A DNA stretch of 64,000 nucleotides from Massilia oculi (GTDB taxonomy: Bacteria > Pseudomonadota > Gammaproteobacteria > Burkholderiales > Burkholderiaceae_D). Positions 55,639 to 64,000 of this stretch are shown here, piece after piece (the stretch's first letter is position 1; every line of letters starts with the position of its first letter). The position numbers and the translations under genes were made by a program. The stretch is from assembly GCF_003143515.1 (NCBI RefSeq), contig NZ_CP029343.1:2046001-2110000 (forward strand). Reading direction: 5' to 3'. Below the pieces are notes generated by a model that was given only the letters and a program-made list of their open reading frames with translations, had not been told where the DNA came from and searched no databases.

Positions 55639-57225
55639 TCAGTGACGGAAGTGACGGGTACCGGTGTACAGCATCACCACGCCGCGCTCGTCGGCCGCGT
55701 CGATCACTTCCTGGTCGCGCATCGAGCCGCCCGGATGGATCACGCAGGTCGCGCCCGCATCGACCACCACGTCCAGGCCGTCGCGGAACGGGAAGAAGGC
55801 ATCCGACGCCACGGCCGAACCGGTGAGCGACAGGCCGGCATTCTGCGCCTTGATCGAAGCGATGCGGGCCGAGTCGATGCGGCTCATCTGGCCGGCGCCG
55901 ACGCCCAGGGTCATGCCGTTGGCGCAGAACACGATCGCGTTCGATTTCACGAACTTGGCCACGCGCCAAGCGAACATCATGTCTTGCAGCTGCTGCTGGG
56001 TCGGCTGCTTCCTGGTGACCACGCGCAGGTCGCCCAGGCCGACGTTCTTGGCGTCCGGCGACTGCACCAGCAGGCCGCCGCCGACGCGCTTGACGTCATA
56101 CGCGTTCTGGCCGGCGCCCAGGGCGATTTCCAGCAGGCGCACGTTCTGCTTGGCCGCCATGATCTGGCGCGCCTCGGCGGTGAACGATGGTGCGATCAAC
56201 ACTTCGACGAACAGCTTCGACAGGGCTTCGGCCGCCTTGCCGTCGACTTCGACGTTGAAGGCGATGATGCCGCCGAAGGCCGAGGTCGGATCGGTCTGCA
56301 GCGCGCGCGAATAAGCGTCCAGGGCGTCCAAGCCGATCGCCACGCCGCACGGGTTGGCGTGCTTGACGATCACGCAGCCGGCCGGCTGTTGCATGCCGCC
56401 CAGCGACTTGACGCATTCCCAGGCCGCATCGGCGTCGGCGATATTGTTGTACGACAGTTCCTTGCCCTGCAGCTGGGTGTAGTTGGCCAGCGCGCCGTCG
56501 ACGGTCATCAGGTCGCGATAGAAGGCGGCGCCCTGGTGCGGGTTCTCGCCGTAGCGCATGTCCTGGACTTTTTCAAAGCCCATGTTCAGGGTCTGCGGGA
56601 AGCTCGAGCGGGTCGCGTGCGCGCGGTCTTCGCCGAGGCTGGTCAGGTAATTGGTGATCGCACCGTCGTATTGCGCGGTGTGCGCGAACACTTTCTTGGC
56701 CAGGCGGAACTTGGTTTCATAGCTGACCGGGCCGGTGGCTTCGCCCTGGCCTTTCATCTCGGCCAGCACCACGCCGTAGTCCAGCGGGTCGACGATCACG
56801 ACCACGTCGCGGTGGTTCTTGGCCGCCGAACGCAGCATGGTCGGGCCGCCGATGTCGATGTTCTCGATCGCGTCTTCCAGCGAGCACTCTTCTTTCGCGA
56901 CGGTCTGCTGGAACGGATACAGGTTGACCACGACCATGTCGATCTGCGGAATGCCGTGCTCTTCCAGCTTGGCGACGTGCTCGGGGAAATCGCGGCGCGC
57001 CAGGATGCCGCCGTGCACTTTCGGGTGCAGGGTCTTGACGCGGCCATCCAGCATTTCCGGGAAACCGGTGTAGTCGGCGACTTCGGTCACCGGCACGCCG
57101 TTATCCTGCAGCAGCTTGGCGGTGCCGCCGGTAGACAGGATGTTGACGCCGAGCGCCGAGAGCGCGCGCGCGAAATCGAGCACGCCGGTCTTGTCGGATA
57201 CGGAAATGAGAGCTTGTTTGATCAT
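55639..57225 (-). CDS. purH: Bifunctional AICAR transformylase / IMP cyclohydrolase
   Basis: Last two steps of de novo purine synthesis. The 528-residue protein has the N-terminal MGS-like IMP cyclohydrolase domain ([46 protein letters not shown]) and the C-terminal AICAR transformylase with [13 protein letters not shown] and the final [11 protein letters not shown] and [14 protein letters not shown]. The start at 57225 is the normal N terminus. It lies downstream of fis and dusB on the same strand. Confidence 0.97.
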   Translation of the reverse strand: MIKQALISVSDKTGVLDFARALSALGVNILSTGGTAKLLQDNGVPVTEVADYTGFPEMLDGRVKTLHPKVHGGILARRDFPEHVAKLEEHGIPQIDMVVVNLYPFQQTVAKEECSLEDAIENIDIGGPTMLRSAAKNHRDVVVIVDPLDYGVVLAEMKGQGEATGPVSYETKFRLAKKVFAHTAQYDGAITNYLTSLGEDRAHATRSSFPQTLNMGFEKVQDMRYGENPHQGAAFYRDLMTVDGALANYTQLQGKELSYNNIADADAAWECVKSLGGMQQPAGCVIVKHANPCGVAIGLDALDAYSRALQTDPTSAFGGIIAFNVEVDGKAAEALSKLFVEVLIAPSFTAEARQIMAAKQNVRLLEIALGAGQNAYDVKRVGGGLLVQSPDAKNVGLGDLRVVTRKQPTQQQLQDMMFAWRVAKFVKSNAIVFCANGMTLGVGAGQMSRIDSARIASIKAQNAGLSLTGSAVASDAFFPFRDGLDVVVDAGATCVIHPGGSMRDQEVIDAADERGVVMLYTGTRHFRH

Positions 57226-57320
57226 GGTGTGGCCTGTGGTTGAGAATTCCTGGCGGCGGGCAGGCGGATCGGGGATCCGGTCATGGCCGCGCGCCCGGTG
57301 CGCGGCCACGTGGGTCACGC

Positions 57321-57554
57321 TCAGAGCAGCCCGTGCTCCTGCAGTTTCTTGCGCAAAGTGTTCCGGTTAATGCCCAGCATCTGCGCGGCATGCGACTGGT
57401 TGCCGTCGGCGCGCGACATGACCACTTCGAGGACGGGCTTTTCGACGGTCAACACCATCATGTCGTAGATGTTGGTCGGCTTTTGTTCGCCCAGATCGTT
57501 GAAATAGTCTTCAAGACTCTTCTGGACGACTTCCTGGATACTTTCTTTGCTCAT
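57321..57554 (-). CDS. fis: Fis-type nucleoid/DNA-binding protein
   Basis: 77-residue DNA-bending regulator. The C-terminal helix-turn-helix reads [20 protein letters not shown] with [11 protein letters not shown], and the N-terminal helices form the dimer core. It sits directly after dusB as in the E. coli dusB-fis operon, which supports the name. It is shorter than the E. coli protein, as is normal in betaproteobacteria. Confidence 0.93.
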   Translation of the reverse strand: MSKESIQEVVQKSLEDYFNDLGEQKPTNIYDMMVLTVEKPVLEVVMSRADGNQSHAAQMLGINRNTLRKKLQEHGLL

Positions 57555-57648
57555 GTCTTCTGCTGCTTCATCCTGGTTTAATGATTGCTGCGCTCACGCA
57601 CAGCGCGTCCCCGTGTTCTTCTTGTGGTGTGGTGCTTGTTGCTGGTGC

Positions 57649-58674
57649 TTATGCCGCGATCGCATCGACATCCGGATGCGAGGGGCGGTATTGTAACCGC
57701 TCGCCATGCCGGTGCTGCGATTTGAAAAAGTCATCGACCGCCGCCAGTTGCTCGGCCGTCGATTCCAGCAAGTTCATGCGCTGCCGGAATTCCTCGCCGC
57801 CCGGCAGGTCTTGCACATACCAGCCGATGTGCTTGCGCGCGGTGCGCACGCCGACGTATTCGCCATAGAAGGCGTAATGGGCCGGCAGGTGCTCGTTCAT
57901 CAGCTCGCGCACCTCATCCACCAGCGGCGCCGGCAGGTGTTCGCCGGTGCGCAGGTAGTGGTCGATCTCGCGGCAGATCCAGGGACGGCCCTGGGCTGCG
58001 CGGCCGATCATCACCGCATCGGCGCCGGTATGGTCGAGCACGAACTTCGCCTTCTCGGGCGTCGTGATGTCGCCATTGGCCACCAGCGGGATGCTCACCG
58101 CCTGCTTCACGGCGCGGATGGTGTCGTACTCGGCCTCGCCCTTGTAGCCGTCGGCGCGGGTGCGGCCATGCAGGGTCAGCATCTGGATGCCGGCCTGCTC
58201 GGCCAGGCGCGCGATGCGCAGCGCGTTCTTGTTTTGGCGATCCCAGCCGGTGCGGAACTTCAGGGTGACCGGCACGTCGACCGCCTCGACCACGGCGTGC
58301 AGGATGCGCTCGACCAGGTCTTCGTGCTGCAGCAGGGCCGAACCGCACCAGCTATTGCACACCTTCTTGACCGGGCATCCCATATTGATGTCGATGATCT
58401 GGGCGCCGCGCTCGACGTTGAACTTCGCGCAATCGGCGAGGTCTTTAGGATCGGCGCCCGCGATCTGCACCGCCTTCGGCTCCATCTCGCCCGCGTGGTC
58501 GATGCGGCGCGACGTCTTCTCGCTGGCCCACAGGCGCGGGTTCGACGCCGCCATCTCGGACACCGCATAGCCCGCGCCCAGCTGCTTGCATAGCTGCCGG
58601 AACGGACGGTCCGTCACTCCTGCCATGGGGGCGACAAAGACGTTATTACGCAGGTGATATGGACCGATTTGCAC
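57649..58674 (-). CDS. dusB: tRNA-dihydrouridine synthase B
   Basis: FMN enzyme reducing specific uridines in tRNA D-loops. The 341-residue protein shows FVAPMAGVTDRPFRQLCKQL, NMGCPVKKVCNSWCGSALLQ with the catalytic cysteine, LKFRTGWDRQN, MLTLHGRTRADGY and MIGRAAQGRPWICREI. It is first in the dusB-fis unit. The AT-rich space upstream (58675-58823) must hold the promoter. Confidence 0.96.
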   Translation of the reverse strand: MQIGPYHLRNNVFVAPMAGVTDRPFRQLCKQLGAGYAVSEMAASNPRLWASEKTSRRIDHAGEMEPKAVQIAGADPKDLADCAKFNVERGAQIIDINMGCPVKKVCNSWCGSALLQHEDLVERILHAVVEAVDVPVTLKFRTGWDRQNKNALRIARLAEQAGIQMLTLHGRTRADGYKGEAEYDTIRAVKQAVSIPLVANGDITTPEKAKFVLDHTGADAVMIGRAAQGRPWICREIDHYLRTGEHLPAPLVDEVRELMNEHLPAHYAFYGEYVGVRTARKHIGWYVQDLPGGEEFRQRMNLLESTAEQLAAVDDFFKSQHRHGERLQYRPSHPDVDAIAA

Positions 58675-58823
58675 AGCAGAAAAACTCAGAAGTTTGTTGG
58701 GAACCTGCTATTTTACCCCAAGCGCTGCTCAAATTATCAGCAAAATTATTTCGATTGTTGCGCGTGCGTTATTGGCAGGCCAACGAAACAGGCGTTGTCG
58801 CGCCTGTTCCACGTGCATGGCTG

Positions 58824-59504
58824 TCAGGGCAAGTCGTCCAGCGCCACCTGGCGCAGGTGCGCGATTTCACCCCAGCTGACCAGCTTCAGCACGCCCTGCT
58901 CGACCACGAAACGGTTGATGCTGGCATTGTGTACCTTGAAGTCGCGCGGTGTTTCCAGCGGCAGGCCGAGGGCGGCCCGATAGGCGCACTCGAGCACGCC
59001 GCCGTGCGCCACCAGCGCCAGGGTCTGCCCGGGATGGCGCGCCGCATGCCCCAGGATCGCCTTGGTGGCCCGTTCGAAGAAACTGCGGAAGGTCTCGCCC
59101 TGGTTCTTGCCTGAAGGTAGGACCGCATCGACGTTGCGCGCCTGCCAGGCGGCGAATTCGAGCGGAAAGCGGGTTGCGATCTCGCTGTACAGCAAGCCTT
59201 CGAAGCCACCGTAGCAGCGTTCGCGCAACTGGGGATCGAGTTGGACACGGCTGGCGTCGGATGCGCCGCGGGCGCGCAGGATCGCCTCGGCCGTCTGCCG
59301 GGCGCGCGCCAGGTCGCTGGAAATGACCAGGTCTATCTGCTCGCCAGCCAGCGCCGCGCCGAGTGCCGCGGCCTGGCGCTCGCCTTCGGCGTTGAGCGCG
59401 ATATCGAGATAGCCCTGCAGCCGGCGCTCGGCATTCCAGGCGGTTTCGCCGTGGCGGATCAGGAGGATCGTGGTCGTGCCCGCAGGCGCGTCGTTCAATG
59501 TCAT
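58824..59504 (-). CDS. Histidine phosphatase family protein (phosphoglycerate mutase-like)
   Basis: 226-residue phosphohydrolase with the catalytic motif LLIRHGETAWNAERRLQGYL near residue 15, a second histidine in LVAHGGVLECAYRA, and SSDLARARQTAEAI. Members include cofactor-dependent phosphoglycerate mutases, alpha-ribazole phosphatases and broad sugar phosphatases; the sequence alone does not choose. The start at 59504 gives a normal N terminus. Confidence 0.87.
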   Translation of the reverse strand: MTLNDAPAGTTTILLIRHGETAWNAERRLQGYLDIALNAEGERQAAALGAALAGEQIDLVISSDLARARQTAEAILRARGASDASRVQLDPQLRERCYGGFEGLLYSEIATRFPLEFAAWQARNVDAVLPSGKNQGETFRSFFERATKAILGHAARHPGQTLALVAHGGVLECAYRAALGLPLETPRDFKVHNASINRFVVEQGVLKLVSWGEIAHLRQVALDDLP

Positions 59505-59553
59505 GAGGTCCTTGCACCCGAACCTCGGGGCGGTGAAAAAATCAGATGATCGA

Positions 59554-60219
59554 TTATCTTGAGAGGTCGGCTGCGACCTGGGGATTGAGCGAATACGTGC
59601 CGAAGATGCGCGCCTCGTCGAGGATATGCCCCTGGATCGCCATGCGCGCCGCGGCGCCCGTGAAGCGCCCCTCCAGCGGCAGGCGCGGGATGTCGAGCGC
59701 ATACAGCGTGAACACATAATGGTGCACGCGCTCGTCGTTCCACGGTGGGCACGGGCCGTCATAGCCGTAGAACTCCCCCGCCATGTCGGGGTCGCCCGCG
59801 AACCAGCCGGTATAGTCGTTGACGCCGTGGCGCAGCGCGTGTTCGGTGCCATTCTTGATGGTGAAGGCGACTTCGGGACCGGGCTTGCCATGCGGCGTGA
59901 CCATGTCGGAAAACATGCCTTCGGCCAGCGACTTGAGGCAGACCGGGATGTCGGCCAGCGTCCAATGGAAGAAATCGACGCGCGGCAAGGCCGCCGGCAC
60001 GGTGCGGCCTTCCTTGTTGACGTCGCCGCCTTCGGACGGCACGTCGGGATCGTGGCAGATCAGCACCAGCGACTGCGTGCCGGCCGGCACGTCGTCCCAG
60101 GCGATATGGGGATTGCGGTTGCTTGACAGCTTGACGTGGACGTCGGGATCGCTGACCGCGAACGCGCAGGCGGCGGGGATGTCGGCCCCGTCGGTGAATG
60201 AGTCGCTCCAGATTCGCAT
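59554..60219 (-). CDS. YbhB/YbcL-family Raf kinase inhibitor-like protein (PEBP fold)
   Basis: 221-residue phosphatidylethanolamine-binding-protein-fold member. The ligand-pocket signatures are SLVLICHDPDVPSEGG (DPDAP type), FFHWTLADIPVCLKSL, YDGPCPPWNDERVHHYVFTLYAL (GPCPP..) and the C-terminal A-R-I-F-G-T-Y end. It is longer than E. coli YbhB because of an insert of about 40 residues around 100-140 (MVTPHGKPGPEVAFTIKN). The function in bacteria is unknown. It lies alone between the phosphatase and dtd. Confidence 0.87.
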   Translation of the reverse strand: MRIWSDSFTDGADIPAACAFAVSDPDVHVKLSSNRNPHIAWDDVPAGTQSLVLICHDPDVPSEGGDVNKEGRTVPAALPRVDFFHWTLADIPVCLKSLAEGMFSDMVTPHGKPGPEVAFTIKNGTEHALRHGVNDYTGWFAGDPDMAGEFYGYDGPCPPWNDERVHHYVFTLYALDIPRLPLEGRFTGAAARMAIQGHILDEARIFGTYSLNPQVAADLSR

Positions 60220-60266
60220 GTGACCTCCCTGGCTACTAGATTTGACCTTGGCGCCAGGCGCGGGTT

Positions 60267-60725
60267 TCAGCGCGCCGCCCCGACGGGATCAATACGCAGC
60301 CAGAATGTGACCGGGCCATCGTTGATGAGCGACACTTTCATGTCGGCACCAAATACGCCGGTCTCGACAATGCCATGGCGCTCCCGCGCCTGGCGCACGA
60401 CATGCTCGAACAGGCGCCGTCCGTCTTCCGGCGCGGCGGCCGGCGAGAACGAGGGACGCGTGCCCGATTTGGTATCGGCCGCCAGGGTGAACTGCGGCAC
60501 CAGCAGCAGGCCGCCGCTGGTATCCGTCACGCTGCGGTTCATCTTGCCGGCCTCGTCGGAAAACACGCGGTAACCCAGCAACTTGGTTAAAAGCAGGTCG
60601 GCCTCGCGTTCGGTGTCGCCCTTTTCGGCGCACACCAGCACCATCAGGCCGGGGCCGATGGCGCCGACGGTCTGGCCGTCGACGCGCACCGCCGCTTCGC
60701 TCACGCGTTGCAGCAGGCCGATCAT
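60267..60725 (-). CDS. dtd: D-aminoacyl-tRNA deacylase
   Basis: 152-residue proofreading enzyme that removes D-amino acids and glycine from mischarged tRNAs. It keeps the [11 protein letters not shown] catalytic stretch, the cross-subunit Gly-cisPro motif in [10 protein letters not shown], and [21 protein letters not shown] at the N terminus. The start overlaps the tyrS stop by 4 bp (ATGA), so the two are translationally coupled, a functional pair in tRNA charging quality. Confidence 0.95.
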   Translation of the reverse strand: MIGLLQRVSEAAVRVDGQTVGAIGPGLMVLVCAEKGDTEREADLLLTKLLGYRVFSDEAGKMNRSVTDTSGGLLLVPQFTLAADTKSGTRPSFSPAAAPEDGRRLFEHVVRQARERHGIVETGVFGADMKVSLINDGPVTFWLRIDPVGAAR

Positions 60726-61999
60726 CGTTCCGGCGTCCCGGCCGCCAGGGTGACGCGGGCGAACTTGCGCTTGCCGACTTGCACCACGACGGTACCGGCG
60801 GCCACTTGCAGCCCCTTGTCGCTGACCACGGCGCCGTCGATGCGCACGCCGCCCTGGTCGACCATGCGCATGGCTTCCGAGGTCGACGCGCACAGGCCGG
60901 CGGCCTTCAACAGTTGCGGCAGGCCCAGTGGCGCGCCGGACAGCGACACTTCGGGCACATCGTCCGGAATGCCGCCCTTGGCGCGGTTGACGAAGTCGGC
61001 CAGCGCCTCGTCGGCCGCCGCGGCCGAGTGGAAGCGCGTGACGATCTCTTTACCCAGCGCCACTTTCGCATCGCGCGGATTGGCGCCGCCATCGATCGTC
61101 GCCTTCAATTGGGCGATGTCGTCCAGCGAGCGGAAGGACAGCAAGTTGAAATACTTCCACATCATCTCGTCCGAGATGCTCATCAGCTTGCCGAACATGC
61201 TGTTCGGGGCCTCGGTGATGCCGATATAGTTGTTCTTGGACTTGGACATTTTCTCGACACCGTCCAGGCCTTCCAGCAGCGGCATGGTTAGGATGCACTG
61301 CGGCTCCTGGCCGTAGTCCTTCTGCAGCTCGCGGCCAACCAGCAAGTTGAATTTCTGGTCCGTTCCACCCAGCTCAAGATCAGACTGCAAAGCCACCGAA
61401 TCGTAGCCCTGCATCAGCGGATACAGGAACTCATGCACGGCGATCGGAGTCCCACTCTTGTAGCGCTTGGTAAAATCGTCGCGCTCCATCATGCGTGCCA
61501 CGGTATAGCGCGAGGCGAGCTGGATCATGCCGCGCGCACCCAAAGGATCGCACCATTCGGAGTTGTAGCGGATTTCCGTGCGGCTGGCGTCCAGTACCAG
61601 CGACGCCTGGCGGAAATACGTCATCGCGTTTTCCTCGACCTGCTCGCGGGTCAGCGGCGGACGGGTCGCGTTGCGGCCCGACGGGTCGCCAATCATGGAA
61701 GTGAAGTCGCCGATCAGGAAGATCACCTGGTGACCCAGGTCTTGCAATTGCCGCAACTTGTTCAGTACGACGGTGTGGCCGAGATGCAAGTCGGGCGCCG
61801 TAGGGTCCAGGCCCAGCTTGATGCGCAGCGGCTTGCCGGTCTGTTCCGAGCGCGCCAGTTTTTGCGCAAAATCGCTCTCGACCAGCAGTTCGTCGGCGCC
61901 GCGCTTGGCGATCGCCAGGGACTCCAGGACCTTGTCAGTCAGTGGCAAAGCATTAATGGAAGTTGCCGGATTGCTAGCACCAGCTGCAGTTGAGGTCAT
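60722..61999 (-). CDS. tyrS: Tyrosyl-tRNA synthetase
   Basis: 425-residue class I synthetase charging tRNA-Tyr. It has the HIGH-type motif [14 protein letters not shown], the tyrosine-binding [18 protein letters not shown] region, the KMSKS loop [13 protein letters not shown] and a C-terminal S4 domain. It is of the TyrRZ-like subgroup with a long form, typical for proteobacteria. dtd follows with a 4-bp overlap. It is divergent from the M23 peptidase gene. Confidence 0.96.
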   Translation of the reverse strand: MTSTAAGASNPATSINALPLTDKVLESLAIAKRGADELLVESDFAQKLARSEQTGKPLRIKLGLDPTAPDLHLGHTVVLNKLRQLQDLGHQVIFLIGDFTSMIGDPSGRNATRPPLTREQVEENAMTYFRQASLVLDASRTEIRYNSEWCDPLGARGMIQLASRYTVARMMERDDFTKRYKSGTPIAVHEFLYPLMQGYDSVALQSDLELGGTDQKFNLLVGRELQKDYGQEPQCILTMPLLEGLDGVEKMSKSKNNYIGITEAPNSMFGKLMSISDEMMWKYFNLLSFRSLDDIAQLKATIDGGANPRDAKVALGKEIVTRFHSAAAADEALADFVNRAKGGIPDDVPEVSLSGAPLGLPQLLKAAGLCASTSEAMRMVDQGGVRIDGAVVSDKGLQVAAGTVVVQVGKRKFARVTLAAGTPER

Positions 62000-62047
62000 A
62001 TAATTCGTGTAGGAAATTAGCTAAAACGGTTGTAGGACCACTTCTTT

Positions 62048-62056
62048 TGGTATAAT
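62048..62056 (+). promoter_or_regulatory. Extended -10 promoter for the M23 peptidase gene
   Basis: TGG-TATAAT with the extended -10 TGn element at 62048-62056. A TTGTAG hexamer at 62030-62035 is 15 bp upstream, short for a -35, so the extended -10 probably compensates. It lies about 90 bp before the ATG. Confidence 0.55.
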
Positions 62057-62147
62057 TCACGATCCTGTTTTCATTTCCCAAAGAAAACTTTTCGGAAATG
62101 ACAATTCATGGCCCTTGAAAGTTCAGCCGCAAATTTTAACTGATTGC

Positions 62148-63512
62148 ATGAACCCTATACAGAAAATCACTGGTAAAAGCCTGCTAGCGCTGCTGCCGAA
62201 GACCCGTAAAGCCCGCGTCCTGAGCGCCGGCGCCGTCTTCCTGAGCGTGTGCGCCTTTGGCGCCGTAGGCGTTGCACCGATCGCTCCCGATCCCTCCGAC
62301 CTGCCCGTTACTTCCGTTGCGCAAGACCTGGAACTGCCGAACCTGGCCGACCAGATCGCCGCGCTCCAGCAGAACGAGCAGCAATTCATCCACGAAGAAC
62401 GCATCCGCCGCGGCGATTCGCTCGGCTCGCTCTTCACCCGCCTCGGCATCGAGGACGCGCAAGCGCAAAAATTCGTTCGCTCCGACAAGCTCGCCAAGCG
62501 CCTGCTGTCGCTCCAGACCGGCAAGCGCATCCAGGCCGAGACCGACGAGAACGGCCTGCTGCTGTCGATGCGCGCCACCGTCACCGACGGCAAGAGCGGC
62601 GAAGCCCGCACGATCAGCGTCGAGCGCAAGGGCGAGGAGTTCGTCGCCCTCGAGGCGCCGGCCAAGCTCGAACGCCGCGTCGAAATGCGTTCGCGCGAGA
62701 TCGTCAGCTCGCTGTACGCGGCCACCGACGCCAACGTCGACGGCGGCAGCATCCCGGATTCGGTCGTTGGCCAGATCATCGAGATGTTCTCGACCAATAT
62801 CGACTTCCGCAGCGACGTCAAGCGTGGCGACCGTTTCAATGTGGTGTACGAGACCTTCTGGCTCGACGGCGAACTGATCAAGACCGGCCGCATCCTGGCC
62901 GGCGAATTCGTCAACCGCGGCACCAGCTACCAGTCGGTCTGGTACGAAGATCCAGTCTCCAAGCAGGGCGGTTACTATTCGCTGGACGGCAAGTCGCTCA
63001 AGAAAGCCTTCCTCAAGTCGCCGCTGCAATACTCGCGCGTCTCGTCGGGCTTCTCGATGCGGGTGCACCCGATCTCGGGCAAGTTCAAGGCGCATAAAGG
63101 CGTCGACTTTGCCGCCGCCACCGGCACCCCGATCCGCGCCGTGGCCGACGCCACCGTCGATTTCGCGGGCAACGGCAATGGCTACGGCAATATGGTCGTC
63201 CTGAAGCACTGGTCGAACTACAGCACCGCCTATGCCCACATGAGCCGCATCGCTCCAGGCATGCGCAAGGGCGCCAAGATCAGCCAGGGCCAGGTGATCG
63301 GCTACGTCGGCTCGACCGGCTGGTCGACCGGCCCGCACCTGCACTATGAATTCCGCGTCGCAGGCGTGGCCAAGGATCCGAACAAGTTCAAGTCACTGGC
63401 CCAGCAACCGCTGAACCAGGCCGAACTGGCTCGCTTCCGCATGGCGGCCGCCGAGATGAACCACCGCTTCTCGCTGATGGCGCCAAGCGGCTCGTCGATG
63501 GCAGCCCGCTAA
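62148..63512 (+). CDS. Peptidoglycan DD-metalloendopeptidase family protein (M23)
   Basis: 454-residue envelope protein with an N-terminal anchor or signal (ARVLSAGAVFLSVCAFGAVGV), a central OapA/LysM-like segment (RIRRGDSLGSLFTRLGIEDAQ), and a C-terminal LytM/M23 domain with zinc ligands H316 in HKGVDF and H397-x-H399 in HLHYEFRV. All catalytic residues are present, so it is likely an active hydrolase acting on peptide cross-links. A TTG at 62115 would add 11 residues; the ATG at 62148 gives the normal start. The gene is divergent from tyrS. Confidence 0.93.
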   Translation: MNPIQKITGKSLLALLPKTRKARVLSAGAVFLSVCAFGAVGVAPIAPDPSDLPVTSVAQDLELPNLADQIAALQQNEQQFIHEERIRRGDSLGSLFTRLGIEDAQAQKFVRSDKLAKRLLSLQTGKRIQAETDENGLLLSMRATVTDGKSGEARTISVERKGEEFVALEAPAKLERRVEMRSREIVSSLYAATDANVDGGSIPDSVVGQIIEMFSTNIDFRSDVKRGDRFNVVYETFWLDGELIKTGRILAGEFVNRGTSYQSVWYEDPVSKQGGYYSLDGKSLKKAFLKSPLQYSRVSSGFSMRVHPISGKFKAHKGVDFAAATGTPIRAVADATVDFAGNGNGYGNMVVLKHWSNYSTAYAHMSRIAPGMRKGAKISQGQVIGYVGSTGWSTGPHLHYEFRVAGVAKDPNKFKSLAQQPLNQAELARFRMAAAEMNHRFSLMAPSGSSMAAR

Positions 63513-63530
63513 GCCAGCACTGAAACTTGA

Positions 63531-63570
63531 AACGCCCTCCGCTGCATCGCGATGCCGGAGGGCGTTTTGT
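63531..63570 (+). terminator. Intrinsic terminator after the M23 peptidase gene
   Basis: Arms AACGCCCTCCG (63531-63541) and CGGAGGGCGTT (63556-63566) with a 14-base loop, followed by a TTTTGTTTTG run. It stands 18 bp after the stop and 30 bp before anmK. Confidence 0.83.
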
Positions 63571-63599
63571 TTTGTACGCCAACAAAAACTTATAACACC

Positions 63600-64000
63600 A
63601 TGAGCGCGACACATTCCCTTTTCATCGGCCTGATGTCCGGCACCAGCCTCGACGGCGTCGACGGCGTGCTGGCCGATTTCTCCAACGGCGCCATCCAGAC
63701 CCTGTCGGCTGCCTTCACGCCCTTCCCCGCGCAATTGCGCGAGGAACTGATGGCGCTGCAGGCCGCCAGCCACAACGAACTCGAACGCGAAGCGCTGGCC
63801 GCCAACGGCCTGGCCCTGGCCTATGCCGATTGCGTGCGCTCACTGCTGCCATCCTGCCCGGCGCCGGTGACGGCGGTCGCCGTCCACGGCCAGACCATCC
63901 GCCACCGCCCCGAGCTGGGTTTTACGCGCCAGACCAATAACCCGGCCCTGCTGGCCGAACTGATCGGCATCAACGTGATCGCCGACTTCCGCAGCCGTGA
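63600..64000 (+). CDS. anmK: Anhydro-N-acetylmuramic acid kinase (partial, N-terminal part)
   Basis: Phosphorylates anhydro-MurNAc in cell-wall recycling. The window holds 133 residues; the gene runs off the right edge. The ATP-binding N terminus reads FIGLMSGTSLDGVDGVLADF and is followed by VAVHGQTIRHRPELG, NPALLAELIGINVIADFRSR; these are hallmark AnmK segments. The last codon is cut. Placement next to an M23 endopeptidase fits cell-wall metabolism. Confidence 0.93.
   Translation, partial: MSATHSLFIGLMSGTSLDGVDGVLADFSNGAIQTLSAAFTPFPAQLREELMALQAASHNELEREALAANGLALAYADCVRSLLPSCPAPVTAVAVHGQTIRHRPELGFTRQTNNPALLAELIGINVIADFRSR

Noticed and set aside
57240..57320. A small gene between purH and fis
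   Set aside because: The space is under 100 bp, and its frames are continuations of purH-frame shadows without a start or a ribosome binding site.
62115..62147. TTG start for the M23 peptidase
   Set aside because: It would add 11 residues before the signal sequence. The ATG at 62148 gives the usual N terminus, although neither start has a strong ribosome binding site.

Overview
The window is a GC-rich chromosomal segment of a betaproteobacterium, most likely a member of the Oxalobacteraceae close to Massilia, Telluria or Duganella. This rests on gene order typical of Burkholderiales (dusB-fis-purH-ruvC-ruvA-ruvB; polA divergent from a DUF2782 gene, homoserine kinase and a BPSS1780-type membrane protein; tyrS divergent from an M23 peptidase followed by anmK), on strong GC bias at third codon positions, and on recognised protein families. 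No alignment could be run, so the genus is an inference. Coding density is high. I see no rRNA, tRNA, CRISPR array, insertion sequence or prophage.

Layout. 1-2.9 kb: glycolate oxidase glcD-glcE-glcF on the minus strand, with glcF cut by the window edge. 3.0-4.3 kb: a PduO-type cobalamin adenosyltransferase and a 2-oxoglutarate oxygenase. 4.4-7.4 kb: the tightly packed isoprenoid operon xseB-ispA-dxs. 7.8-10.8 kb: a Rieske oxygenase, a DMT transporter and a two-domain sulfurtransferase. 10.8-15.5 kb: a less conserved stretch with a ZIP transporter, a Tat-type dienelactone hydrolase, a relic of a TonB-dependent siderophore receptor, a marR/CPBP-protease operon facing a twin palindromic operator, and a serine hydrolase broken by an in-frame amber codon. 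15.6-23.2 kb: polA, a DUF2782 protein, thrB, a BPSS1780-type protein and a UvrD-type helicase. 23.3-32.9 kb: small accessory genes (GFA protein, SRPBCC protein, HpaR-like MarR, bestrophin, acetate/succinate CoA-transferase, a secreted coiled-coil protein, class III alcohol dehydrogenase, an ANTAR response regulator, GNAT, NTF2-like, ion channel). 32.9-37.4 kb: the thiamine operon thiC-thiS-thiG-thiD-thiE behind a TPP riboswitch. 37.5-40.3 kb: valS. 40.4-42.1 kb: a metallo-beta-lactamase-fold hydrolase divergent from a TetR regulator over two matching 15-bp operators. 42.1-49.2 kb: a complete sigma-54-controlled ABC exporter module (kinase, NtrC-type regulator, membrane fusion protein, ATPase, permease). 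49.2-53.3 kb: an AGCS symporter, small genes, an SMR transporter and two tandem paralogous membrane proteins. 53.3-58.7 kb: ruvB, ruvA, ruvC, purH, fis, dusB. 58.8-64 kb: a histidine phosphatase, a PEBP protein, dtd, tyrS, an M23 peptidase and the start of anmK.

Most of the window is housekeeping. The most informative part is 42.1-49.2 kb. There the divergent intergenic space holds a consensus-quality -24/-12 promoter and an upstream inverted repeat, so one can read directly how the two-component pair probably drives the exporter. The other useful regulatory readings are the TetR, MarR and HpaR operator candidates and a hairpin that buries the thiC ribosome binding site just downstream of the TPP aptamer. 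I found no convincing wholly new defence or biosynthetic system.
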